From Patescibacteria group bacterium (GTDB lineage: Bacteria > Patescibacteriota > Gracilibacteria > UBA1369 > JAHJTR01): a stretch of 20,453 nt of DNA. The stretch's first letter is position 1, and the number at the start of each line of letters is the position of its first letter. Under the pieces are notes generated by a model. That model saw only the letters and a program-made list of their open reading frames with translations, searched no databases and was not told the DNA's origin. A program made the translations under genes and the position numbers. The stretch lies in assembly GCA_018829865.1 (NCBI GenBank), contig JAHJTR010000154.1, positions 1 through 20,453 on the forward strand, given 5' to 3'. Positions 15,101 through 20,453 of the stretch are shown here, one piece after another.

Positions 15101-17980
15101 AGATCTGCCTCTTGAATGGGCGAGTTTCATGGCGATTTCGAATTGTAGTGCGTGCATAAAGGCTTTACCCCAATCGGCTTTACCTGTTTGGGCATAATTG
15201 CCTGTTGCTTCGATCATTGTCAGTGTGCCGAGACTTCCGGATGATGCGATGGCGACTCCACCAGCTTTAGCAAATAATCCTTTACCGAGCCTACCAGCTA
15301 TTTTTGAGCTTGCAGCTCCAGATACACCAAATGTGCTCATCATGGCGATTGATTTGGCGAAGCTTTCTGGTGTCCAATCGCGGCCTAATTGACCACCTGA
15401 GATTGCGTACTGTCCAACGTTGTTTAATGCGTGGAAAGTCGCACCCGATATGAGCATTTGAAGAACAAAAGGAGATAGTTTTTGGAAAGATAAGGCGATG
15501 CGGCCTGCTTGAGCGGCTTTGGATAAACCACCGGCTATGCCTGCTCCGACACCTCCTGAAGCCATTCCGGCTAGTACCATTACGTATGTGTTTGGGTCGT
15601 CGAGGATTTCTAGGATACCTTTGCCTAGTGATGCCATGAATTTACCGAATTTCCCGGAATTCATTCCTTTGATTACTTGGGATTTTATTTCACGGAGTTT
15701 AGTCATTTGTGATACGGTGGCCTTCATGTTACTGAGGTTTTCTATTTTTTGTAGGCGTAGGACTTCTGTTTTGACTTGGACGATTGTTGGAAGGGATGCA
15801 CTTAGGGCTTTGCTGGCTTTTTGTCTTAGGGCTTGATACTGGGGTATGATGGCTTGGAGTTCTTTAGAGGAGCTTAGACCTATTAAGAAACGTTGTTTTT
15901 TGCTGTGCCTTAGGAGGGTCATTACTCTTAATGTAATTGAAGAGGTGCCGTTTTTGTTCTGGTAAAAACTTTCTCCGTTTACTTTTTTGGTTGTGATAAG
16001 CTTTGAGGCTTCGTAATAGTGTTTTAGAGCGGCGAAATAGTCTTTTTTATGAAGATTGGCATTCATGAGAGTGCCGCGCATTTTAATTAGTTTTTCGGCG
16101 GATGGGTTTTTGCCAAGTTGGTGTTTTAAAGCTAATTGTTGAACAAAAAGGTCATTTGGAAATTTTTTTTGAAGTTTTAAAACAATTGCAGGAGTGATTG
16201 GTTTCTTTTTGACGTCTTTCAAAACGAAATTATTGAATGCCTGGTATTTATATTTTGCATCTTTGATTTTGTTTTGCCAGTCTTTGTAGGCGAAGTGATA
16301 TTGATCTTTGGCAGAAATTGAGCCTTTTGCGTAACCAATAAATGTTTTAGAAATACTGGCGAAATTACTTTCATTTATGGATCTTTTCCAATTGTTGAAA
16401 GACCCATTTAGCATCTTAAAGCTTTTTTTGAGGAGTCCTAGGTATGCGTGGACTTGGTGTTTTAATTCTTTATCGGGGTTTCTTAGTTTGGCATTTAAAA
16501 TTAGTCTTTTATGAAGTGTTGCTAGTTTTTTGGCAAATTTTGCGAATTCTTGATGTGCGGTAGTCTTTTGGGCTTTTTTAACTTGAAGTCGACCTTTGTT
16601 TTTTGTGATCGAGACGAATGAGATTCTTGAAGGTAGTTTCTGGCGTTTTTCGCCTTTTCCTAATTTTTGTTTGTTGTTCCAGAGGTCTGAAAGAGAAATA
16701 GAAGTTTTGAGATTGTTGGATGAGGGGTTTACTAATGCTGGGAGGGTTTTTTTGTAATACTCCTTCCATTTTACAGGTGTCCAATTATTTCTGGCGTCTT
16801 GAAGATTTGTGCGGCCTTTGGCGAATACTTTCGGTTTTCTGAACCATTCTAGAGAGATCTTTCCATTCGTTTTGTCGATTTTGGTGATTTTAGCGAAGGA
16901 TAGTCCATTGGAGTGATCATGTAGGTATTGTCCAACTTTGAGTTTACTGGGGCCTTCTCGGAGATAAAGCTCTCTTAAGTGAAGATACTTTTTGTAACGA
17001 ATTATTTGGGCAGTGTTTGGACGATACGTGAGAGGGGGAGGCATTATCAAATTTTCTTTATTGCGTGTTTGCGCTCTTTTGTACCGACTATGGTATTCTG
17101 GATTCATACGACTAATGATTGCATTGAAACCTTTTACTTGGTTTCTGATAGTTGCTGAAGAGAGTCCGGAAAGAGGTTTGGTGAATATTCTTAAAGATTT
17201 TCTGGGAACTGCTGGTGTAGGAGTAGGGGCTTTTTTGGGAGGAGGTTTGGATTGGACTACTTTTGGTTTGGGGGATGGAGTAGAGGGGGCGGCGACAGGT
17301 AGAGCTCTTATAATCGCTTTCTTTTTAATGGGTTTGGGGGCTTTTTTTGGGGATGAAGGAGTTTCTTTTTTGATTAGTGCTTCGTATAGTTTTTTTAATT
17401 TTGGTGAAGAGGTTTTTTTTGAGGCTTTCATGTACCACAGGATTGATTTTGGGCTTTGTTCCTTTTTTGATTTGATTAGTTTTTTGGCTGAACTTAGGTC
17501 TAAAACTTCACCGATGTAGATTATTGCGGGATTGGCGTTTTGTCCGCGATTGTCGTTTATTGCTTTGTATAGCGCGAAATATAGGGCAGGGGTTTTTGTG
17601 TGGTATATTTTTAATTTTCGTTGAATGATTTTTCCGATATTGTCACCTTTTTGGACTATGTAATGTCGATTAGTAACAATTTTGATATCCAGTCCTTTTT
17701 TCAGGATGGATAGGCGTTTATCCAATCCTCTGGACATTTTTGCTAGTTGTGAGGGCCTGATTATGCGTTTTAAAAAAATGTAGAGTTCAGTTAGAGCGTT
17801 CATCCTTAATTTTGATGGGATGCTTTTTTTTTTTTGAGATTTCAGAAAATCATTAAGCTTATTGTTGAAGATGGCTGTGTATTTTGCAGGCTTATTAATT
17901 TTAGCAATTCTCTCTCTTTGAGCCTTGATTTTTTTTTCTAGGGATAAATTTGCTTGTTGTGGAGTGTATTTTTCTGGCAT
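12176..17980 (-). CDS. Giant LysM - helical repeat - J-domain protein (1934 aa)
   Basis: Unrecognised as a whole. Visible order: Lys-rich helices (1-100); a LysM-like domain (106-162, HYIVQKGDNIGKIIQRKL ... PAIIYIGEVLDL); a Pro/Lys linker (about 205-260); mixed alpha/beta (265-770); a Gly/Ala-rich hydrophobic region (about 775-955, G-G-V-G-A-G-I-A-G-G) that may enter a membrane; long charged helices with internal repeats (970-1695); a beta-rich module (about 1708-1775); and a C-terminal J-domain (about 1878-1925) with HPD at 1902-1904. J-domains stimulate DnaK-type Hsp70; LysM binds peptidoglycan or similar glycans. No signal peptide is visible. It follows the 109-aa gene by 8 bp, starts after an AAAACAAAA leader, and is flanked by lexA-derived sequence. 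Function unknown; a structural or phage-like role is possible. Confidence 0.8.
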   Translation of the reverse strand: MPEKYTPQQANLSLEKKIKAQRERIAKINKPAKYTAIFNNKLNDFLKSQKKKSIPSKLRMNALTELYIFLKRIIRPSQLAKMSRGLDKRLSILKKGLDIKIVTNRHYIVQKGDNIGKIIQRKLKIYHTKTPALYFALYKAINDNRGQNANPAIIYIGEVLDLSSAKKLIKSKKEQSPKSILWYMKASKKTSSPKLKKLYEALIKKETPSSPKKAPKPIKKKAIIRALPVAAPSTPSPKPKVVQSKPPPKKAPTPTPAVPRKSLRIFTKPLSGLSSATIRNQVKGFNAIISRMNPEYHSRYKRAQTRNKENLIMPPPLTYRPNTAQIIRYKKYLHLRELYLREGPSKLKVGQYLHDHSNGLSFAKITKIDKTNGKISLEWFRKPKVFAKGRTNLQDARNNWTPVKWKEYYKKTLPALVNPSSNNLKTSISLSDLWNNKQKLGKGEKRQKLPSRISFVSITKNKGRLQVKKAQKTTAHQEFAKFAKKLATLHKRLILNAKLRNPDKELKHQVHAYLGLLKKSFKMLNGSFNNWKRSINESNFASISKTFIGYAKGSISAKDQYHFAYKDWQNKIKDAKYKYQAFNNFVLKDVKKKPITPAIVLKLQKKFPNDLFVQQLALKHQLGKNPSAEKLIKMRGTLMNANLHKKDYFAALKHYYEASKLITTKKVNGESFYQNKNGTSSITLRVMTLLRHSKKQRFLIGLSSSKELQAIIPQYQALRQKASKALSASLPTIVQVKTEVLRLQKIENLSNMKATVSQMTKLREIKSQVIKGMNSGKFGKFMASLGKGILEILDDPNTYVMVLAGMASGGVGAGIAGGLSKAAQAGRIALSFQKLSPFVLQMLISGATFHALNNVGQYAISGGQLGRDWTPESFAKSIAMMSTFGVSGAASSKIAGRLGKGLFAKAGGVAIASSGSLGTLTMIEATGNYAQTGKADWGKAFMHALQFEIAMKLAHSRGRSIGEKFHINKAKKIERRVSSLVEQRQKLSSQYKKATPKSTEAIALKKQIDKTDSQMRSEAVKFQRNQVWLKRMEIRALHERLKKNEITEEEYKLEKKRLEAELGLDIQRSNEMEGNYLKPTRRQSLRKKLRNTGESIGQRISARIKKIKESVKESPRLRNISDRMLTIAGKSPADLLTFIRSKKGQQEIQIINISLKEASRNINPMPKDKKANQLKDLLNRLKTIWGRVKKSASISIQKSLQESKKTNREDLARLQRSYQNLNSGISNLRSKIPSLSAVWQATVKSLKTDLTPKKTAKKIEQKIKKAEQEIQLIPEAQKNKAKKLLAILKDIWKRISKKTKTLVEKAKEKRPKINLSNLQKGITEWITLKPLLDKLAGIKTPQQLITFKELFSKKTPVAFGELWNSLKDLTIAVKNNRNITATLEKVKSIKNTTQEAISNLPKKSRDHIQKTWNRIKESTNNIIKKIETWNKQRKEKNRINAEEKAKEEIQKAEEADRQKLKDQLKKIGEELPIFNEKDGHKLTKQEQLTEGKALIQKLLRRVQGELKEVNIDLPVNAKTPIEQIIEGNKLLKKSIATLKSELGQIGMSIPKEAKTIVEKIQSAKEIINKEYTRIQNELTKINESFTPSDRKKSKVEQINKARSIFANRLNIIKKQFQKWGYPDIPKIAKFTEAERILWGEYFINDTKTNLKALKRECQKLKINMDNYIKKEKGTIKERMSAIKLLIERMKAQNEKKGQQKIEYDKELHEVDTSQLKEGDFIYIKTQSGSIYQFAVEIRLDGKPYVRYTSGPDTLFGSSGTINSKQIKVGEIFSFGTASTSEIAQLEIRRSSTKGRNEWYTKSNQQSYENKHKKPLHPEYESLSTIIEKNKKFFSKNKLQSADFFIKNDTQETIRFISKVIEILKDKNNPNRLTIVSNILGLSGLNNARDITSAKKQLSKQYHPDKFEQYNVEIIKAIGEVQKLINIAGDIATKQ

Positions 17981-17988
17981 TTTTGTTT

Positions 17989-18318
17989 TTATAAATCGAG
18001 TAGTTTTTCTAATTGAGTGGCTTCTTTTTTGCGTTCTTCGGATTCCATTTTATGCATGGTTTTTGTATTGAGTTTTTTTGTGAATTGATTTAGTGAAGAG
18101 AGGAGTGTGCCTGTAGTGTCTTTTTCTAGCTCTTTATTGATAGATTCTTGAAATTCATCCTTGGCCTCTTTGAGGATTGTTTCTAGAGCAGTGAGTTGCT
18201 CAAAATTTAGGGTAGGAATGTTTTTTAGCCAAAGATTCTTTTGGGTAAGAGATAAATGTGGGACTGAACCTAAAAGCTTTTGGATAGATTTTTGTAATTG
18301 GCTGATGTTTTGAGACAT
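17989..18318 (-). CDS. Small helical protein upstream of the giant protein
   Basis: This 109-aa protein is almost entirely helical and charged, with no Cys and no hydrophobic segment. Examples are S-Q-N-I-S-Q-L-Q-K-S-I-Q-K-L-L near the start, F-E-Q-L-T-A-L-E-T-I-L-K-E-A-K in the middle and M-E-S-E-E-R-K-K-E-A at the end. No family is recognised. The giant gene starts 8 bp after its stop, so the pair is cotranscribed and the product may be a chaperone-like or structural partner. The start is preceded by TAAAAACAAAAAATG, nearly the same leader as the giant gene. A consensus -10 (TATAAT) lies 24 bp upstream. Confidence 0.7.
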   Translation of the reverse strand: MSQNISQLQKSIQKLLGSVPHLSLTQKNLWLKNIPTLNFEQLTALETILKEAKDEFQESINKELEKDTTGTLLSSLNQFTKKLNTKTMHKMESEERKKEATQLEKLLDL

Positions 18319-18341
18319 TTTTTGTTTTTATTTGTCTACTT

Positions 18342-18369
18342 ATTATACCATAAAACATATTATTTGCAA
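18342..18369 (-). promoter_or_regulatory. Promoter of the small helical protein - giant protein operon
   Basis: On the minus strand, TTGCAA (18364-18369), a 16-bp spacer and a perfect TATAAT (18342-18347) lie 24 bp before the ATG at 18318. This is the best sigma-70-type promoter seen in the window. Confidence 0.65.
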
Positions 18370-18409
18370 GTATGTCTTTGGTAACAACTATAAACTTCAC
18401 AAACAAATA

Positions 18410-18460
18410 GGACACCGTGTAGGTTAGAAATGTCTAATCAATAACCAAAACACGATGTCC
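18410..18460 (-). other. Long hairpin in the leader between two promoters
   Basis: GGACACCGTGT (18410-18420) and ACACGATGTCC (18450-18460) are inverted repeats with one mismatch that pairs as G-U in RNA. Read on the minus strand, the loop also holds GGTTA and TAACC, which extend the stem by five pairs. The element lies between the lexA-like promoter copy and the TATAAT promoter of the operon. It could be a leader structure, an attenuator (T-rich sequence follows on the minus strand) or the end of a lost insertion sequence. Confidence 0.5.
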
Positions 18461-18539
18461 CAAATATAAATGCAATTATCGAATGGCAAATGCCGCTTGA
18501 AAAGGCAGATGAGATTGTATTACCCCCTGAACCACCTTT

Positions 18540-18568
18540 GGTATAGTGAGTATGGGCTCACCGGTCAA
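18540..18568 (-). promoter_or_regulatory. Second lexA-type promoter with candidate LexA operator
   Basis: On the minus strand, TTGACC (18563-18568), the 17-bp spacer holding AGTGAGTATGGGCTCACC (18545-18562, written as plus strand) and TATACC (18540-18545) copy the lexA promoter. The -10 is weaker than TATATT at lexA, and the second operator is absent. It points at the 109-aa/giant operon, about 220 bp before that operon's first ATG. LexA control of the operon is inferred from the shared operator. Confidence 0.5.
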
Positions 18569-18577
18569 GAGTTTTTT
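18542..18577. repeat. 36-bp perfect direct repeat, copy 2
   Basis: This copy is identical to 11506-11541 over 36 bp. Beyond it, on the -10 side, AAAGGTG is also shared after a two-base change. The copies bracket the operon, the broken small ORF and the lexA remnant. Confidence 0.95.
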
Positions 18578-18594
18578 TGAGATTTTATTTTGGC

Positions 18595-18646
18595 AGAAGA
18601 GAGCGAAGCGAACGTATTTTGTGGGGAGAGGAGCGACACTCGGAAG
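18595..18646. repeat. Hairpin-bearing intergenic repeat, copy A (diverged, partial)
   Basis: AGAAGAGAGCGAAGCGAACG followed by TATTTTGTGGGG and a GGAG-rich stretch corresponds to the core of copies B and C with a few substitutions. It lacks the CCCCGCAAAAT arm, so it cannot form the same hairpin. It begins about 170 bp before the same core in copy B. Confidence 0.7.
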
Positions 18647-18717
18647 CCGGAGGGACTTTTGCAGCGTAGCGGAAAACCACACACAGTAATCACACAAATA
18701 AACTCTTCGCTTGGCGC

Positions 18718-18826
18718 CGCAAACAAAGCCATTGCTACCAAAAACTCGGGGTCCCCGCAAAATGAGAAGAGAGCGCAGCGAACGTATTTTGTGGGGGAAG
18801 GAGGAGCAATCGGAAATCGAAAGAAT
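18718..18826. repeat. Hairpin-bearing intergenic repeat, copy B
   Basis: This 109-bp unit starts CGCAAACAAAGCCATTG and is nearly identical to copy C (about 130-bp period, one single-base length difference plus a few substitutions). Inside, CCCCGCAAAAT (18753-18763) and ATTTTGTGGGG (18786-18796) can pair as an 11-bp stem with one G-T. CGGGGTCCCCG (18747-18757) is a second, perfect palindrome sharing the CCCCG. No start codon with coding character is seen. Confidence 0.85.
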
Positions 18827-18847
18827 TTCTCCCTCTTCGATTGCAGA

Positions 18848-18957
18848 CGCAAACAAAGCCATTGGTACCAAAAAACTAGGGGTCCCCGCAAAATGAGAAG
18901 AGAGCGCAGCGAACGTATTTTGTGGGGGGAGGAGGAGCAATCGGAAATCGAAAGAAT
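18848..18957. repeat. Hairpin-bearing intergenic repeat, copy C
   Basis: This 110-bp near-identical copy of B has stem arms at 18884-18894 and 18917-18927. It ends 39 bp from the 3' end of the tRNA gene. The shared arms with the same G-T pair suggest that the structure matters or that the duplication is recent. Confidence 0.85.
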
Positions 18958-18971
18958 CCCGAAAGGGATTC
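18954..18971 (-). terminator. Stem-loop after tRNA-Arg, possible terminator
   Basis: GAATCCC (18954-18960), a four-base loop and GGGATTC (18965-18971) form a perfect 7-bp stem. It starts 25 bp beyond the tRNA 3' end on the minus strand. Read in that direction, the following TTTCGATTTCC is only moderately T-rich, so termination is plausible but not certain. Confidence 0.5.
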
Positions 18972-18996
18972 TGAAGATTGGAGACTTGCTCCGACG

Positions 18997-19071
18997 TGGT
19001 GTCCCCGGCAGGAATCGAACCTGCAACTGCTCCTTAGGAGGGAGCCGTTATATCCATTTAACTACAGGGAC
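18997..19071 (-). tRNA. tRNA-Arg (anticodon CCU)
   Basis: The minus strand folds into a full cloverleaf: acceptor GTCCCTG/CGGGGAC (with one G-U), D-arm GTTA/TAAC, anticodon stem GCTCC/GGAGC around the loop CTCCTAA, and T-arm GCAGG/CCTGC with TTCGATT. The anticodon CCU reads AGG (Arg). Discriminator A is followed by a gene-encoded CCA. It lies beside the repeat array, a typical site for integration of foreign DNA, though no att duplication of the tRNA 3' end was seen. Confidence 0.95.
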
Positions 19072-19082
19072 AAATCCTGTTT

Positions 19083-19667
19083 CTAATCCCTTGCTTTTAA
19101 CACAACATATTCAGTCTTATCAACGGCGAATCCTTTAAAAGAGAAATTTTCATGTTCTTCTACCTCCTTTAAACCTAACTCTTTTAGGAATGCTTCATTC
19201 GTCGCCAGATCCTCACCGTATTTTTCTGATTTATAATTCATTGGAATCACACATTTTGGTTCAATCTGCTCAATGACATCAATTGCACCTTTATGATCCA
19301 GCATTTTTTCTTTGTTGCCAATCGGTACTAGTAGCACATCAACGCCTCCGATTTTCTCAAGAATTTCGCTTGTCGGAGTCTCATTAAGACTTCCAAGATG
19401 ACAAAACTTAACGCCATCAATCTCGAAAAGTACGATGTTTTTGCCTTCAAAAGGGATAATTTGAGTGGAAACATTTTGAGATTCATATTCACCCGGCCAG
19501 CTGAATTGCTGAAAATCCTTGCCCTTAATATCGGTATCATCACTGGTCAAGACAATGCTAGCACCCACTTTTGCGGCATTAATATCAGCCATATGGGGGT
19601 CGGTTAAAATTTTTATGTCTTTGTGTTTGAGAGTGAAAACACTTAATCCATGCCATTTAATATTCAT
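19083..19667 (-). CDS. Metallo-beta-lactamase-fold protein lacking metal ligands
   Basis: This 194-aa protein follows the UlaG-like beta-lactamase superfamily pattern: M-N-I-K-W-H-G-L-S at the start, I-L-T-D-P-H near 20-25, then W-P-G-E-Y-E-S at 57-63, K-F-C-H-L-G-S-L near 87-94, V-L-L-V-P-I-G-N and V-I-P-M-N-Y-K. The expected metal-binding H-x-H-x-D-H is replaced by S-D-D-T-D-I (42-47). The Asp of H-L-G-D is Ser93, and the usual His of P-M-H-Y is Asn144. All main ligands are therefore gone, while fold-defining residues remain. It is probably a pseudo-enzyme with a structural or binding role. It starts about 28 bp after a promoter-like sequence and ends 12 bp before the tRNA. Confidence 0.8.
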   Translation of the reverse strand: MNIKWHGLSVFTLKHKDIKILTDPHMADINAAKVGASIVLTSDDTDIKGKDFQQFSWPGEYESQNVSTQIIPFEGKNIVLFEIDGVKFCHLGSLNETPTSEILEKIGGVDVLLVPIGNKEKMLDHKGAIDVIEQIEPKCVIPMNYKSEKYGEDLATNEAFLKELGLKEVEEHENFSFKGFAVDKTEYVVLKARD

Positions 19668-19694
19668 ATTTTTAGGTTAAATTATTGCTTACGT

Positions 19695-19724
19695 ATATTA
19701 AGGCTCCCTAAGAGGGATATGCAA
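19695..19724 (-). promoter_or_regulatory. Promoter with palindrome for the MBL-fold gene
   Basis: On the minus strand, TTGCAT (19719-19724), an 18-bp spacer and TAATAT (19695-19700) lie 27 bp before the ATG at 19667. Within the spacer, TCCCTAAGAGGGA (19705-19717) is a 5-bp inverted repeat, a possible operator. Confidence 0.4.
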
Positions 19725-19851
19725 GGTTAATTTGGGTTGAAATTGATTTTAGTCAGTGTATCCGACCTAAAAAGGCCCCAGTTTTTCTGCGGAGTATTTT
19801 GAGAATTTCCTAATACACAAACTCTATTGCACTCTCTTGTTATTAATCTAC

Positions 19852-20453
19852 TTATATAATGGCGTCAATATCTAAGCATATCCTATTAAAAAACTCCGCA
19901 TGATTTTCATTTAAAATATCTTCTGCTGATACACAAAAAAAATCAAAAAAACTTTTGTAATACATAAGATGTTTTCTTAATCTCTCGGCTATTTCTAAAG
20001 GAGACACCCCTGTCTGCAACTTAATAATCTCATTCTTAATAGCATATAACTTTTTGCTGAATCCTTGCATCTCAGACATAAGCCTAATCACCTCAACCTT
20101 CTCATCTTCACTAATAAGAGTTTCAAATAATCTTTTGAAAACATAGTCATCCTTTAATGTATTTAGCCAAGGAAAATAAACATCAAGAAATGCTGCTTTC
20201 GACTTCTGATCATACTCTGGGGCACATGCAGCAACGACCTTAATATAGTATTCTATTTCTTTCTTGCTCACAGCCAACCTAAAAACTCTTTCGCCATTCA
20301 TGGGGTTAGAATGTTCCCCAATTCTAAAAACTGGATTACCAAGCGAATCAGAAAAAAATCCAAAGAATATTCCAGTAGTTCGCTCATAATCAACCGGGAA
20401 CCTATCATTTACAGGCGTAAAAGATTGGCAAGTAGAGCCAGGATATTCACCTG
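19852..20453 (-). CDS. Unknown protein, N-terminus beyond the window
   Basis: The minus-strand frame is open from the right edge to TAA at 19852, at least 199 codons. An ATG at 20301 is internal, because the frame continues upstream without a stop (V-N-D-R-F-P-V-D-Y-E-R-T-T-G-I-F-F-G near the edge). The upstream part is rich in aromatic residues and Gly, suggesting beta structure. The remainder is helical (K-K-E-I-E-Y-Y-I-K-V-V, S-E-M-Q-G-F-S-K-K-L-Y) with no repeats or membrane segments. No family is recognised. It is transcribed towards the MBL-fold gene, 184 bp away. Confidence 0.65.
   Translation of the reverse strand, partial: GEYPGSTCQSFTPVNDRFPVDYERTTGIFFGFFSDSLGNPVFRIGEHSNPMNGERVFRLAVSKKEIEYYIKVVAACAPEYDQKSKAAFLDVYFPWLNTLKDDYVFKRLFETLISEDEKVEVIRLMSEMQGFSKKLYAIKNEIIKLQTGVSPLEIAERLRKHLMYYKSFFDFFCVSAEDILNENHAEFFNRICLDIDAII

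Noticed and set aside
13607..17519. Several plus-strand ORFs of 65-175 codons opposite the giant gene
   Set aside because: They are antisense to a long Lys-rich frame; their Phe/Leu/Ser-rich composition is what the complement of AAA/AAG-rich codons gives. No domain is seen.
18349..18545. Insertion-sequence end with a transposase start
   Set aside because: The inverted arms and a short frame are suggestive, but no transposase motif is readable, so it is kept only as a hairpin element.
11506..18577. att sites of an integrative element
   Set aside because: The 36-bp direct repeats bracket the region like att sites, but each is a complete promoter-operator segment of lexA, no integrase is present, and the lexA coding remnant is better explained by gene duplication.
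18595..18957. CRISPR array
   Set aside because: Units are about 110 bp with only two or three copies and no short regular spacers; no cas gene is nearby.
18476..19138. Overlapping ORFs on both strands across the repeats and tRNA
   Set aside because: They are repeats of the non-coding unit in translation and run through a tRNA gene; no frame is conserved between copies A, B and C.
1..20453. TGA read as glycine (Gracilibacteria code)
   Set aside because: Genes have no internal TGA, use GGN for Gly, and at least two frames (3742 end and 2752 end) stop at TGA.

Overview
The window reads as a bacterial chromosome segment with standard stop codons (TAA, TAG and TGA all end genes) and AT-rich sequence. 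UppP, YidD, LexA, the SdaA pair, GT2/GlmU-like cell-surface enzymes and a UlaG-like metallo-beta-lactamase-fold protein sit beside archaeal-type PurP proteins. None of the roughly 15 genes has a clear Shine-Dalgarno sequence, and several start after an A-rich AAAACAAAA leader. This mixture fits a Patescibacteria/CPR lineage with unusually complete purine metabolism (Peregrinibacteria-like), but that placement is inference. The Gracilibacteria code (TGA = Gly) is not used.

Layout. 1-1287 (+): the end of sdaAB and all of sdaAA, the two subunits of an Fe-S L-serine dehydratase. 1305-1852 (-): a hicB antitoxin followed by a hicA toxin broken by a single in-frame TAA. 2111-2752 (+): a short PD-(D/E)xK nuclease whose C-terminus runs antisense into its neighbour, probably a truncated defence gene. 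2702-5055 (-): a zinc ribbon, a GT2 glycosyltransferase and a sugar nucleotidyltransferase with a left-handed beta-helix, tightly packed. 5127-7376 (-): two PurP-family ATP-grasp proteins, one canonical and one lacking the glycine-rich ATP loop. 7477-10607 (-): a compact yidD-purH-uppP-membrane protein operon. 10705-11465 (-): lexA with a tiny overlapping downstream ORF.

11466-18577 is the most unusual part. The lexA promoter holds two tandem RGTGA-N8-TCACC palindromes, candidate LexA operators. A 36-bp block of this promoter (-35, one operator, most of the -10) is repeated perfectly 7 kb away at 18542-18577. A decayed copy of the first 27 lexA codons lies at 12012-12095. Between these two lexA-derived pieces sits an operon of a 109-aa helical protein and a 1934-aa protein. 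The large protein carries an N-terminal LysM domain, a Gly/Ala-rich hydrophobic centre, long helical repeats and a C-terminal J-domain with an intact HPD motif. The simplest reading is that this operon lies inside a duplicated lexA locus, between its promoter and its coding start, and may have inherited LexA control.

18590-20453: hairpin-bearing direct repeats, tRNA-Arg(CCU), an MBL-fold protein that has lost its metal ligands, and a gene of unknown function cut by the window edge.
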